This document shows, piece after piece, positions 43,410-52,606 of a stretch of 64,000 nt of DNA. Location of the stretch: assembly GCF_002968335.2 (NCBI RefSeq), contig NZ_CP134398.1:5890001-5954000 (forward strand). Direction: 5' to 3'. The translations under genes and the position numbers were made by a program. The stretch's first letter is position 1. Every line of letters begins with the position of its first letter. This DNA comes from Mycobacterium sp. ITM-2016-00316 (GTDB lineage: Bacteria > Actinomycetota > Actinomycetes > Mycobacteriales > Mycobacteriaceae). The notes below the pieces were generated by a model that had not been told where the DNA came from, ran no database searches, and saw nothing but the letters and a program-made list of their open reading frames with translations.

Positions 43410-44795
43410 CTACCGCGCCATATTGGTAAAGCGCGACAAGTGCAATTGGTGAGCCACGGTGATATTCGCAGTAGGGCCATTTCTGTGCTTACCAAGAATA
43501 ATGTCTGCTTCACCGCCACGAGGGTCTTCGCGATCGAAGGCATCGGGGCGATGTAAAAGCATCACCATGTCCGCATCCTGTTCCAAGCTGCCAGATTCAC
43601 GCAGGTCAGAGACCTGTGGGCGCTTATCAGTGCGCTGTTCCGGGCCTCGGTTGAGCTGGCTGATTGCCACCACTGGAACATGCAATTCTTTTGCCATCAA
43701 TTTAAGACTACGCGAGAAGTCCGACACTTCCTGCTGGCGCGAATCGTATTTTTTACCGGAGCTCATCAGCTGCAGGTAATCGACGACAATCAACTGAAGA
43801 TCTGCCTTTTTCTTCAGGCGTCGCGCCTTGGCTCGGATCTCCATCATGGTCAGGTTCGGCGAGTCATCGATATAGAGCGGCGCCTCGCTGATCTCACTCA
43901 TCCGCCGGGCCAGCCGGGTCCAGTCGTCATCATTCATGCGCCCGGACCGCATATCGCCGAGCTTGATGTTGGCCTCAGCCGACAGCAGGCGCATCACGAT
44001 CTCGGACTTGCTCATTTCCAGGGAGAAGATGACGCTGGCTTGCCGGTGCTTGATGGAACAGGACCGCATAAAATCTAGTCCCAGAGTCGATTTACCCACG
44101 CCGGGCCTGGCCGCGATGATGATCATCTGCCCGCCGTGCAGGCCGTTGGTGATCTCATCGAGGTCGACGAACCCGGTCGGGATTCCGCGCGAGATACCCC
44201 CGGAGGACGCGATGGCGTCGATCTCGTCCATGGTGGGCTGCAGCAGGTCTTCCAGGGCCACGAAGTCCTCGGACTGCCGCCGGTCGGCGACGTCATAGAT
44301 CTCGGACTGGGCACGGTCCACGATGTCGTGCACATCGGCCCCGTCGGCGCCGGCGTAGCCGTACTGCACGACGCGTGTGCCGGCCTCCACGAGGCGGCGC
44401 AGCAGCGCCTTCTCGGCCACGATGGTGGCGTAGTAACCGGCGTTGGCCGCGGTCGGCACGGTGGAGATCAGCGTGTGCAGATAGGGGGCCCCACCGACGC
44501 GGCGCAGGAGCCCGCGCCGGTCGAGGTCGGAGGCGACGGTGACGGCGTCGGCCGGCTCACCGCGGTCGTAGAGATCCAGAATCGTCTCGGCGACATCCTG
44601 GTGGGCGGGCCGGTAGAAGTCGCTGGGCCGCATCTTCTCCAGGACGTCGGCGATCGCGTCCTTGGACAGCAGCATGCCGCCCAGTACGGCCTGTTCGGCC
44701 GCCATGTCCTGCGGGGGCTGGCGCCCGATGTCCTCGCGGGGCGGCTCATCGATTCCCGGGTCACCACCACGACTGAAATCGTCTACGACAGCCAC
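43410..44795 (-). CDS. dnaB: Replicative DNA helicase DnaB
   Basis: A 461-residue hexameric helicase. I choose GTG 44795 (MAVVDDF...), as in M. tuberculosis, over the GTG four codons up. The N-terminal domain is followed by Walker A ARPGVGKST (K235), Walker B LIVVDYLQLM, and the arginine-finger region near RGPEQRTDKRPQVSDL. No intein interrupts it, unlike M. tuberculosis (874 residues). It is the last gene of the rpsF-ssb-rpsR-rplI-dnaB order, separated from rplI by 483 bp with DnaA-box-like sites. Confidence 0.95.
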   Translation of the reverse strand: MAVVDDFSRGGDPGIDEPPREDIGRQPPQDMAAEQAVLGGMLLSKDAIADVLEKMRPSDFYRPAHQDVAETILDLYDRGEPADAVTVASDLDRRGLLRRVGGAPYLHTLISTVPTAANAGYYATIVAEKALLRRLVEAGTRVVQYGYAGADGADVHDIVDRAQSEIYDVADRRQSEDFVALEDLLQPTMDEIDAIASSGGISRGIPTGFVDLDEITNGLHGGQMIIIAARPGVGKSTLGLDFMRSCSIKHRQASVIFSLEMSKSEIVMRLLSAEANIKLGDMRSGRMNDDDWTRLARRMSEISEAPLYIDDSPNLTMMEIRAKARRLKKKADLQLIVVDYLQLMSSGKKYDSRQQEVSDFSRSLKLMAKELHVPVVAISQLNRGPEQRTDKRPQVSDLRESGSLEQDADMVMLLHRPDAFDREDPRGGEADIILGKHRNGPTANITVAHQLHLSRFTNMAR

Positions 44796-44954
44796 TGAGC
44801 GTCCCACCTCCCCCTCCGAAACTCATCGCACATACATTCGATGCCACCTGCGCGCGACAATAACGAACGCCCCCGACAAGTAGCGCGGAGGTGGTCGCGA
44901 CGGCAAACGTAAGGCTTTGCTGAGTCGCGTGCAACCGGGCCCTGTTAGCGAACC

Positions 44955-45083
44955 TGTGGATGGCGTGTGCACAGCTTCGGTCAGCGGTGTTGACGGGTTG
45001 TGGACAACCTGTGCACAAACTTCCGACTTCAGCGGCCCGCTCCAGGTAGAGGCAGATTTTCTTCGATGTGACGCTGTGGACAC
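44955..45083 (-). promoter_or_regulatory. Cluster of DnaA-box-like 9-mers
   Basis: All in one orientation: TGTGGATGG (44955), TGTGCACAG (44966), TGTGGACAA (44999), TGTGCACAA (45010) and TGTGGACAC (45075). The one at 44999 is the exact inverse of the mycobacterial consensus TTGTCCACA; the others differ by one to three bases. Five within 129 bp upstream of dnaB suggest DnaA binding, perhaps regulation of dnaB. Not an origin: dnaA/dnaN are not here. Confidence 0.5.
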
Positions 45084-45225
45084 TAACTGCCACGGCGTGT
45101 CGGGTTAGGTTGCACTTCCGGGCGTGTTGGATTGCGTCGAGAAGCCGAACAGGTTAACAGCCGGGTTGTGTTGCTGTATGTGGATTACGGAGACCAGTTC
45201 GCTGGGTCCGCCCTGAGAACGCAGC

Positions 45226-45266
45226 AACGCCCGGGTGGGAAGCGATGAGCTTCCGACCCGGGCGTT
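45226..45266 (-). terminator. Hairpin terminator after rplI
   Basis: AACGCCCGGGT (45226-45236) pairs with ACCCGGGCGTT (45256-45266), and the inner GGAAGC pairs with GCTTCC around GATGA. It follows the rplI stop by 12 bases. There is no long U-tract, as is common in mycobacteria. It would separate rplI from dnaB. Confidence 0.7.
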
Positions 45267-45278
45267 TGAGGACTGCTC

Positions 45279-45734
45279 TTACTCCGCAGTGACGTTCAGC
45301 GAGACCGCGGCGGTGACGCCGGGGTGCAGCTTGACGCCGATCTGGTAGGTGCCGGTGGCCTTGATATGGGCCTTCGGCAGCTCCACGGTGCGCTTGTCGA
45401 GGTTCGGTCCGCCGGCCTTCTTGATGGCGGTGACGACCGAGGTCGGGGTGACCGAGCCGAACAGCTTGCCGCCGTCGGATGCGGCCCGCACGGGCAGCGT
45501 GACGGCGCCCAGGGACTCCAGGGCGTTCTTCAGTTCGTTGGCGTGCTCGACGCCCCGAACTTCCTTGATCTCGCGGGCACGGCGGATCTCTTCGGCCTGG
45601 CGCTCGGCGCCACGGCTGGCAGCGATCGCCAGCCCACGGGGCAGCAGGTAGTTACGGCCGTAACCGTCCTTCACCTCGACCGAATCGCCGGCGATACCCA
45701 GGTGTTCCACCTCAGCGGTGAGAATCAGCTTCAT
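45279..45734 (-). CDS. rplI: Ribosomal protein L9
   Basis: A 151-residue L9. The N-terminal [28 protein letters not shown] (in parts) and the glycine-rich [14 protein letters not shown] are the RNA-binding L9 signature; a long helix joins a C-terminal domain. It binds 23S rRNA at the L1 stalk base. It is last in the rpsF-ssb-rpsR-rplI operon, 14 bases after rpsR, and ends at a strong hairpin. Confidence 0.95.
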   Translation of the reverse strand: MKLILTAEVEHLGIAGDSVEVKDGYGRNYLLPRGLAIAASRGAERQAEEIRRAREIKEVRGVEHANELKNALESLGAVTLPVRAASDGGKLFGSVTPTSVVTAIKKAGGPNLDKRTVELPKAHIKATGTYQIGVKLHPGVTAAVSLNVTAE

Positions 45735-45748
45735 GATGTGTCTCTCCC

Positions 45749-46009
45749 CTACCGCGTCGACGAACCGAACGGCAGCAGAGCCACCTCGCGGGCATTCTTG
45801 ACCGCGACGGCGACGTCGCGCTGGTGCTGGACACAGTTACCGGTCACCCGACGGGCACGGATCTTGCCGCGCTCGCTGATGTAGGTCCGGAGCAGTCCGG
45901 TGTCCTTGTAATCGATGATCTGGTTCTTGCCCTTCTTCGAGCAGAACACGCACTTGCGGGTCTTGACCGGCTTTTCCGGTGCCGGCCGCCGCTTGTTGGT
46001 CTTGGCCAT
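45749..46009 (-). CDS. rpsR: Ribosomal protein S18 (zinc-type paralog)
   Basis: An 86-residue S18. [11 protein letters not shown] and [11 protein letters not shown] carry the Cys residues that mark the C+ (zinc-binding) S18, as opposed to the C- paralogue expressed under zinc starvation. It is in the usual rpsF-ssb-rpsR-rplI order. S18 pairs with S6 in the 30S platform. Confidence 0.95.
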   Translation of the reverse strand: MAKTNKRRPAPEKPVKTRKCVFCSKKGKNQIIDYKDTGLLRTYISERGKIRARRVTGNCVQHQRDVAVAVKNAREVALLPFGSSTR

Positions 46010-46047
46010 GGGTCAATCTCTTTCTTGAAAACTGCTGAAAATACTTG

Positions 46048-46578
46048 TCAGAAGGGCGGTTCGTCGTCGCTGCCGCTGTAGGAACCGGCCGCCGGGGCGC
46101 TGCCCCACGGATCGTCCTTGGGCTGCTGTTCGGAACCGCCGCCGCGTGGCGCACCACCGCCGCTGTTACCACCGCCACCGCCGCCGAACCCACCGCCGCC
46201 GCCACCGCCACCACGGCTGGCCTTGTTGACCTTGGCCGTGGCGTAGCGGAGCGAGGGGCCGATCTCGTCGACCTCGAGCTCGACAACGGTGCGCTTCTCA
46301 CCCTCGCGGGTTTCGAAGGACCGCTGCTTGAGCCGACCGGACACGATCACCCGCGAACCGCGGGTGAGGCTCTCGGCCACGTTCTCGGCCGCCTCACGCC
46401 AGATGTTGCAGCGGAGGAACAGCGCTTCGCCGTCCTTCCACTCATTGGTCTGGCGGTCGAACGTCCGCGGCGTGGAGGCCACGGTGAAGTTCGCGACCGC
46501 GGCACCGGACGGCGTGAAACGCAGTTCCGGGTCAGCGGTCAGGTTTCCGATAACAGTGATGACGGTGTCACCAGCCAC
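46048..46578 (-). CDS. ssb: Single-stranded DNA-binding protein
   Basis: A 176-residue SSB from GTG 46578 with AGGAGG ahead. The OB-fold covers residues 1-~115 ([21 protein letters not shown]). A glycine-rich linker follows, then the acidic tip DDEPPF that binds partner proteins. It lies between rpsF and rpsR in the replication/ribosome operon. Confidence 0.95.
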   Translation of the reverse strand: MAGDTVITVIGNLTADPELRFTPSGAAVANFTVASTPRTFDRQTNEWKDGEALFLRCNIWREAAENVAESLTRGSRVIVSGRLKQRSFETREGEKRTVVELEVDEIGPSLRYATAKVNKASRGGGGGGGGFGGGGGGNSGGGAPRGGGSEQQPKDDPWGSAPAAGSYSGSDDEPPF

Positions 46579-46680
46579 GAGATCCTCCTGGGCGTGTAGT
46601 CAAAGCGGCGTATGCGTACAAGTGCAGTCGCAGGCGAGCCTACGGACTTGCACCGACGTACACAGTGGTGTCGCGTCGAC

Positions 46681-46971
46681 TCAGTGCTTGTCGGTCCGCA
46701 TCACCTTGGTGCGCAGCACCGACTCGTTCAGATTGAGCTGGCGATCCAGCTCGGAGACGGTCGCGGGCTCAGCCTTCAGATCGACGACGGCGTAAATGCC
46801 CTCGGCGTGCTTGGCGATCTCGTAGGCCAGCCGGCGGCGGCCCCAGATATCAACCTTGTCGACACTGCCACCGTCCTTGCGGATGACGTTCAGGAACGTC
46901 TCCAGCGAGGGAGCTACGGTGCGCTCGTCAAGAGTGGGGTCAAGGATGACCATGACTTCGTATGGACGCAT
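46681..46971 (-). CDS. rpsF: Ribosomal protein S6
   Basis: Started at ATG 46971, preceded by AGGAGGTGATGG, to give the 96-residue S6 ([16 protein letters not shown]). An upstream 12-codon reading has no support. It binds S18 and 16S rRNA. First gene of the rpsF-ssb-rpsR-rplI set. Confidence 0.95.
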   Translation of the reverse strand: MRPYEVMVILDPTLDERTVAPSLETFLNVIRKDGGSVDKVDIWGRRRLAYEIAKHAEGIYAVVDLKAEPATVSELDRQLNLNESVLRTKVMRTDKH

Positions 46972-47106
46972 AAGGAACCCATCACCTCCTATGGTCGTTG
47001 CGGCCACGGCGTGTTCCGTGGCAGGAGGGTCGCCTGCGTCGGCAACCGGCCCAGACTACTGGAACGGGTGCTGATCTGCGAAATCGTCCCGGCGATCGGC
47101 TCACGA

Positions 47107-48735
47107 TCAGCGGTGTGTCGGGTACGAATCCGGATTCTCGGCGGGAAGTAGCGGCGCCGGGGCAGGCCGCAGCCACGGCGGCAGCCGGCGCGGCGGGTTG
47201 TCCGGGGCGCGGTCGAACACCCCGCCGGACGGGTCATCGATGGCACCGTGATGGCGCACCAGGTCCAGCTCGGGCCTGCGGATCTGGCGGATCACCAGCA
47301 CGATCAGCACCACCACCGCGATATCGCGCAACAGCACGGTGGCGGTGAACCACTGCTCGGGCAGCCCGCGGTTCTGCTCGCCGTACAGATAGAGCATCCG
47401 CGGCACCCAGACCAGCGCGTCGATCGTCATCCAGGCCAACAGGATTCGGCGGTGGGGCAGTGCCAGCACGGCCAGCGGCACCAGCCACAGCGAGAACTGC
47501 GGGCTCCACACCTTGTTGGTCAGCAGGAACGCGGCCACCACCAGGAACGCCAACTGAGCCAGCCGCGGGCGCTGGGCGGCCGTCAGCGCCAGATAGCCGA
47601 TCCCCGCGCAGCACAGTCCGAACAGCACCGCGGTGACCGCGTTGGTGACCGTCGGCGGCTCCCAGAACCCCAGCCCCGGGTCGAAGCCCTGCCAGCCGGT
47701 GAACGACTTCACCACGTTGTAGATGGAGTCCATATCGTCACCGCGGCGGGTGTTGAGCCGGAAGAACTCCGACCATCCCCGCGGGAACAGCACCAGCACA
47801 GGCAGATTGACCGCCACCCAGGCAAGGACCGCGGCGACCGTCGTGCGAGTGAACTCCCGCATCCGCCCGGTCCGCAGGCACAGCACCAGCAACGGCCCGA
47901 GCAGCAGCAGCGGATAGAGCTTGAGCGCCACCCCGATTCCGATCAGCGCCCCGGCCAGCACGGGTCTGCGGCGCGACCAGGCCAGCAGCGCGCCCGTCGC
48001 GCAGGCCACCGCCAACGCGTCGAAGTTGGTGAAGATCTGGAAGATCAGCAGCGGGGACGCCGCCACCAGCGCGGCATCCCAGATGCGCCGGCCGGCCAGC
48101 AGTGCGGTCGCCCAGACCGTCAGCAGCCAGGCCAACGCCAGCCCGAACGCGGAGATGTTGAAGAACATCACCACCTCGGCCACCAACGGCACCGACACCA
48201 GCGTCGTCAGCGCCGAATAGGTTTTCGCCAGCGACATCGACAGGTACTGGTAGATGCCGGTCAGGACCGGATACTCCATGTAGCGGACGGGCGGGCTGCC
48301 GTCGAACACGACGTGCGGGTTGCCGTCGCCGTCCTTCTCGATCCAGCTGGACTTGTACGGAAACTTGCCCTGGTTCAACAGTTCCGCGGTGTACAGCGGG
48401 ACCGTGTCCGAGTAGCACAGCGAGTAGTAGGCGCGCTGGTTCTCCCAGTTGGCGACGCGCTGCGCGGCGGTGCCGGTATCGGTGGACTGCAGGCAGGCCG
48501 CCTTGGTGGAGTAACCCAGCGCCAGGAAGATGACGCCGATCAACAGCATCACCCGCAGCGGTGTCCAGAATCGGGAACGCCCGATCATGGCGTGGCGACC
48601 GACCGGGCCGCCGACGGTGGCAGCGAGCGCCGAGCCGATCGCGTCATTGCGGCTGGGCATGTCCCGGCCGTCGGCACTGCGCCGGTCACCCGCGAGCGGC
48701 GCGGGAGAAACAGTGCCCGCGTCGCCCTCGGTCAC
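47107..48735 (-). CDS. GT87/DUF2029-like membrane glycosyltransferase (Rv0051-like)
   Basis: A 542-residue polytopic protein. The first membrane helix is at ~residues 60-80 (RVMLLIGVIFLALGYST) and many follow, with large loops. The C-terminus is a cytosolic Pro-rich tail. Its position between ponA and rpsF equals Rv0051, an alpha-mannosyltransferase-like C-type glycosyltransferase. Such enzymes use polyprenyl-phosphate sugars outside the membrane. It overlaps ponA by 4 bases. Confidence 0.8.
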   Translation of the reverse strand: MTEGDAGTVSPAPLAGDRRSADGRDMPSRNDAIGSALAATVGGPVGRHAMIGRSRFWTPLRVMLLIGVIFLALGYSTKAACLQSTDTGTAAQRVANWENQRAYYSLCYSDTVPLYTAELLNQGKFPYKSSWIEKDGDGNPHVVFDGSPPVRYMEYPVLTGIYQYLSMSLAKTYSALTTLVSVPLVAEVVMFFNISAFGLALAWLLTVWATALLAGRRIWDAALVAASPLLIFQIFTNFDALAVACATGALLAWSRRRPVLAGALIGIGVALKLYPLLLLGPLLVLCLRTGRMREFTRTTVAAVLAWVAVNLPVLVLFPRGWSEFFRLNTRRGDDMDSIYNVVKSFTGWQGFDPGLGFWEPPTVTNAVTAVLFGLCCAGIGYLALTAAQRPRLAQLAFLVVAAFLLTNKVWSPQFSLWLVPLAVLALPHRRILLAWMTIDALVWVPRMLYLYGEQNRGLPEQWFTATVLLRDIAVVVLIVLVIRQIRRPELDLVRHHGAIDDPSGGVFDRAPDNPPRRLPPWLRPAPAPLLPAENPDSYPTHR

Positions 48736-51212
48736 GGCGGCGGCGGGATCGGTGCGCCCGGTGCGACCGGTGCGCCGGGCGGGGGCGGCGGTGCGTTGGG
48801 ATCACCGGGAGGCGGCGGCGGGCCGACCGGCACCGTCGTCGGCGGACCCCACGGAATGGTGATGCCCGGCGCGATCTCCAGCGTCGGCTGGATCACCGTC
48901 TCCGACGGCGGCGGCGGGATGGCCGGATCCGAGGACGGCGGCGGCGGGGGCGGCGCGGCCGGCGGACCGGCGTAGCCACCGATCTCGGGCGGCTTCGGGA
49001 ACGTCTCGTTGTCGGTGCCGTCGAGGGCACCGTCCATGGTGGCCTTCCAGATGTCCGACGGCAGCCCTGAGCCGTAGACCGGCCCACCCCACTGGTTGAC
49101 CAGCGGTTTGTCCCCGCCGGTGGTGCCCACCCAGACCGCGGTGGACAGCGACGGCGTGTAGCCGACCATCCAGGCGTCCCGATTGGCCCCGGTGTCACCG
49201 AGCTGGTTGGTGCCGGTCTTGGCCGCCGACGGACGCCCGCCGGCCAGGTTGTGGCCATTGGAATAACCGGCGATCGGCTGCATCGCGGCGGTCACGTTGT
49301 CGGCGACGGCGGAGTCGATGCGCTGCTCGCCCTCGTCGCCCCCGGAGTTGTCGAACAGCACGTTGCCCTGCGAGTCCTCCACCTTCTGCACGAAATGCGG
49401 CCGGTGGTAGACCCCGGAGTTGGCCAGGGTGGCGTACGCCGAGGCCATGTCGATGACCCGGCTCTGGTACTGCCCGAGCACGACGCCGTTGTTGGGGGGA
49501 CCGCCCTGGCCGTCCTCGCTCAGCGTGTGTTCCACACCGGGGAAGCTCTCGGCGATACCCGCCTCATGCGCGGCGTCGGCCACGTCCTGCGGGCCGTTCT
49601 GCAGCTTGAGCATCAGCCGGTAGTAGCTGGTGTTCAGCGACCGCTTGAGCGCCTCGGCGATATTGCAGGTCCCGCAGCCGCCACCCTCGACGTTGGTGAT
49701 CTTGATGCCGTTGAGCTCCAGTGGTGAGCTGTCGATGTTGTAGCCCAGCCCGATACCCTGCTGCAGCGCCGCCACCAGGGCGAACACCTTGAACGACGAA
49801 CCGGTCGGCAGGCCGGCCTGCGCGAAGTCGAAGCCGTTGGCATCCGATCCGCCGTAGTACGCCTTCACCCCGCCGGTGCGCGGGTCGATCGAGACCACCG
49901 CCGACCGCATATCCGGCTCCTGGTCCTCCAGGGTCTCGGCGACGGCCTCCTCGGCGGCCTTCTGCGCCTGCGGGTCGATCGTGGTGGTGATCTTCAGGCC
50001 TTCGGTGTTCAGCGTCTGCTCGGTGATGTCGAAGAGCTCGAGGAGCTCCTTGGTCACCTGGCGCTCGATGAGTCCGTTGGGTCCGGTGGTCTGGTTGGCC
50101 GTACTCGCGAAATCGGGTGCCACCGTGGGTGGGAACACCTGGGCGGCCCGGTCGGCCGGGGACAGCGCGCCGATCTCGACCATCCCGTCGAGCACCCAGT
50201 TCCAGCGGTCGGCGGCGCCCTCGGGATCCACCGCCGGATCCAGCGTGGAGGGCCGCTGGATGAGCGCCGCCAGCAGCGCACCCTCGGCCACGTTGAGCTG
50301 CTCGACCGGCTTCCCGAAGTACGCCTGAGCCGCCGCGGAGATGCCGTACGAGCCGCGGCCGAAGTAGATGATGTTCAGGTAGGACTCGAGCACCTGGTCC
50401 TTGGACCACTCCCCCGACATCTTGGTGGAGATGACGAGTTCCTTGGCTTTTCGCACCAATCCGCCGACGCCGGAGCGTTCGTCGCCGACGAGGGCGTTCT
50501 TGACGTACTGCTGGGTGATGGTCGATCCGCCCTGCAGCCCGCTGCCACCACCGAACAGATTGTTCAGGAAGGCGCGTGCGAATCCGGTGAAGGAGAAGCC
50601 CGGGTTGGAGTAGAAGTCCCGGTCCTCGGCGGCCATCACCGCGTTGCGGACCTGCACCGGGATCTGGTCGATCTTCACATCGACCCGGTTGCCCTCGGGG
50701 GGAATGATTTTCGCGAGCTCGCTGCCATCGCTGGCCAGGATCGTGGAGACCTGCGCGGTGCGGATGTCACCCGGTTTGGGCACGTCCACGATCAGGTACG
50801 CCATGCCGAACGTGATCATCGGCAGCGCCACGAACAGCACCAGCGCGGCATAGAGCGTGCGGCGCACCCACTTCCACTGGAAACGGGGTCCGGACTTGGG
50901 GGTGGGAGCCCCGGGAGGCGGCCCACCGGGACCACCCGGACCGCCGGGGCCACCCGGGGGCGGGGGCGGGAACGGTGGCCGACGCGGCGGCCCACCGTCG
51001 AGGGCGGCCTTGACGACGTCGATCGGGTCACGCAGGTGCGGTGCCACCTCGTGGCGGACCGGCGGGATCAGCGCGGTCCTACGGTCGTCCGGGACGCCGC
51101 CGGTGGGCGGTGCGCGGTGCGCGGGCGGGTTCGGGCGCGCAGGACTCGCGCCAGCGGACCGCTCGTTTCCGGCATCGTCCGCTGACCTGCTTTGGCGCCC
51201 TTCGCTATTCAC
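48732..51212 (-). CDS. ponA1: Bifunctional penicillin-binding protein 1 (PonA)
   Basis: An 826-residue class A PBP. A Pro-rich cytosolic region precedes one membrane helix (~residues 119-141). The GT51 transglycosylase has E196 in AAEDRDF. The transpeptidase has S472-x-x-K475, S525-x-N527 and K665-T-G. An unusually long Pro-rich tail (from ~residue 750) ends it. GTG start. It makes and cross-links peptidoglycan at the mycobacterial pole. It is coupled to the Rv0049-like gene before and the GT87 gene after. Confidence 0.9.
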   Translation of the reverse strand: MNSEGRQSRSADDAGNERSAGASPARPNPPAHRAPPTGGVPDDRRTALIPPVRHEVAPHLRDPIDVVKAALDGGPPRRPPFPPPPPGGPGGPGGPGGPPPGAPTPKSGPRFQWKWVRRTLYAALVLFVALPMITFGMAYLIVDVPKPGDIRTAQVSTILASDGSELAKIIPPEGNRVDVKIDQIPVQVRNAVMAAEDRDFYSNPGFSFTGFARAFLNNLFGGGSGLQGGSTITQQYVKNALVGDERSGVGGLVRKAKELVISTKMSGEWSKDQVLESYLNIIYFGRGSYGISAAAQAYFGKPVEQLNVAEGALLAALIQRPSTLDPAVDPEGAADRWNWVLDGMVEIGALSPADRAAQVFPPTVAPDFASTANQTTGPNGLIERQVTKELLELFDITEQTLNTEGLKITTTIDPQAQKAAEEAVAETLEDQEPDMRSAVVSIDPRTGGVKAYYGGSDANGFDFAQAGLPTGSSFKVFALVAALQQGIGLGYNIDSSPLELNGIKITNVEGGGCGTCNIAEALKRSLNTSYYRLMLKLQNGPQDVADAAHEAGIAESFPGVEHTLSEDGQGGPPNNGVVLGQYQSRVIDMASAYATLANSGVYHRPHFVQKVEDSQGNVLFDNSGGDEGEQRIDSAVADNVTAAMQPIAGYSNGHNLAGGRPSAAKTGTNQLGDTGANRDAWMVGYTPSLSTAVWVGTTGGDKPLVNQWGGPVYGSGLPSDIWKATMDGALDGTDNETFPKPPEIGGYAGPPAAPPPPPPSSDPAIPPPPSETVIQPTLEIAPGITIPWGPPTTVPVGPPPPPGDPNAPPPPPGAPVAPGAPIPPPP

Positions 51213-51642
51213 TGGCCGTACGCGCGTCGGAACGCGCCGTTCGAGTGCTCTTGCCGCGTGTCCCGTTCTTCGGGCGCGGCGTGCCTAGCACGTACGACTT
51301 GACCAGATGGTTCCAACTGCAAGTGCGGCATACCTCCACCACATGGACGGCGAATTCGTCGAAACGGGTCGCGAGCAGCACCAGCTCCTCAGCGGTGCGC
51401 GCCGAGCCCGACACCGCGCCGAGGTGCTCCCCGAACACCCAGGACACCAGCGTCAGCTGTTCCTTACGGCAGATCGGACACATCACCGAGCTGGTTTTCC
51501 CGTGGTACTTGGCGGCGCGCAACAGGTAGGGGTTCGCATCGCAGACCTCGGTGACACCGGTCCGCCCGGAATACACCTCGGCCAGCAGGGACCGACGCCG
51601 CAGGGCGTAGTCCACCACCTGTCGCTGCAATCGCACGACCAC
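51205..51642 (-). CDS. DUF5318 (Rv0049-like) zinc-ribbon protein
   Basis: A 145-residue protein with two CxxC pairs, MCPICRKE and EVCRTCSW, that look like a zinc ribbon. It overlaps ponA by 8 bases and is in the position of Rv0049. It is well kept among mycobacteria and likely serves with PonA; no function is known. Confidence 0.8.
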   Translation of the reverse strand: MVVRLQRQVVDYALRRRSLLAEVYSGRTGVTEVCDANPYLLRAAKYHGKTSSVMCPICRKEQLTLVSWVFGEHLGAVSGSARTAEELVLLATRFDEFAVHVVEVCRTCSWNHLVKSYVLGTPRPKNGTRGKSTRTARSDARTASE

Positions 51643-51717
51643 CAGAGTACGTCGGTGCCCCAGCTACCGAGGCGCGACGGCAGCGGGATGACCGCAGAAC
51701 TTCTAGCATCATTGGTC

Positions 51718-52581
51718 GTGGCGGGACGGCAGACAGCACGAACACGGGCGCGTGACACCGACCGCGATGCCGCGTGCAAGGCGCTGGACAACGCGTTCAG
51801 CGAAGGCCAGCTCGCGATGGACGAGCACCAGCGGCGCATCGACGCCGCCATCGCCGCGACCACCCTGGCCGAGCTGCACGGGCTGCTCGCTGACCTGCAG
51901 GTCGACGATCCGCTGCCGCAGCCGTCACCACCGTCACCGCGTCGCCGCGGAATCGCCGTGGCGGTGGCCGGCGGGCTGGTCGTGCTCATCGTGGCCGTCG
52001 GCTGGGCCGTCGCGTCGGAGCCCGAGGCGCCCACCGAGACGCCGACCGCCGCCGTTCCGGAGGCCCCGGCACCGGAGACCACTGCGGCGCCGGCCTCGCC
52101 GGTCGACGATGTGCCACCGCTGGTGCTGAACCTGCCGCGGCACATGGACACCGTCGAGGGCATGACCGGCATCCTCGACGAGATCCGCAAGCGGTTCGGC
52201 AGCACCATGGGCTACGAACTGGCCTTCAAACCCGACATTGCCTACGTCTACCTGCCGGACCCGGCCGACGATGCGCGCAAGCTGCTCTACACCTACCGCG
52301 GCGGGTGGGGGAATCCGTCAGCCACATCGCGATCAGATACCGATGATCTGACCGATCTCGGTGCCTTCGACGTCGCCGCCACGGTCGCCGCGTGGCAGGC
52401 GGCGCCGGCCACCTTGCAGATCGCACCCGGCGATGTGCAGGACACCTATCTCGATATCGATCACATCGCCGAGGCCGGTGGGTTGGAGACGCTGATCCGG
52501 GTCAGCACCACATCGGGGCGCAACGGCTACATCTATCTGGACCCCTCCGGCACCGTCACACGCGTCGAAAACCCGAGCTGA
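51718..52581 (+). CDS. DUF1707-containing membrane protein (Rv0048c-like, copy 1)
   Basis: I start at GTG 51718, matching the start of the next copy; an ATG at 51688 is possible. The 287-residue product has the DUF1707 domain (RDTDRDAACKALDNAFSEGQLAMDEHQRRIDAA, in parts), one membrane helix (~residues 80-100, IAVAVAGGLVVLIVAVGWAV), and an exported domain with YTYRGGWGNPSATSRS and a SHOCT-like N-terminus. DUF1707 is a short actinobacterial domain of unknown role. Confidence 0.8.
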   Translation: MAGRQTARTRARDTDRDAACKALDNAFSEGQLAMDEHQRRIDAAIAATTLAELHGLLADLQVDDPLPQPSPPSPRRRGIAVAVAGGLVVLIVAVGWAVASEPEAPTETPTAAVPEAPAPETTAAPASPVDDVPPLVLNLPRHMDTVEGMTGILDEIRKRFGSTMGYELAFKPDIAYVYLPDPADDARKLLYTYRGGWGNPSATSRSDTDDLTDLGAFDVAATVAAWQAAPATLQIAPGDVQDTYLDIDHIAEAGGLETLIRVSTTSGRNGYIYLDPSGTVTRVENPS

Positions 52582-52606
52582 GCTCCTGCGTCTTACGATC
52601 ATCGGC

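Larger units (their letters stand above)
44796..45278. other. Intergenic region between rplI and dnaB
   Basis: 483 bases without a gene. M. tuberculosis has Rv0057 here; no counterpart is readable. The half near dnaB holds five DnaA-box-like sites (44955-45083) and the dnaB ribosome binding site (GGGGGAGG). The half near rplI holds a terminator hairpin. Confidence 0.6.

Noticed and set aside
44955..45083. DnaA-box cluster as a chromosomal origin
   Set aside because: There is no dnaA-dnaN, no AT-rich unwinding element beside it, and dnaB lies tens of kilobases from oriC in this gene order.
47248..48975. Long plus-strand frame antisense to the GT87 gene and ponA
   Set aside because: Gln/Arg/His-rich shadow without any family features.
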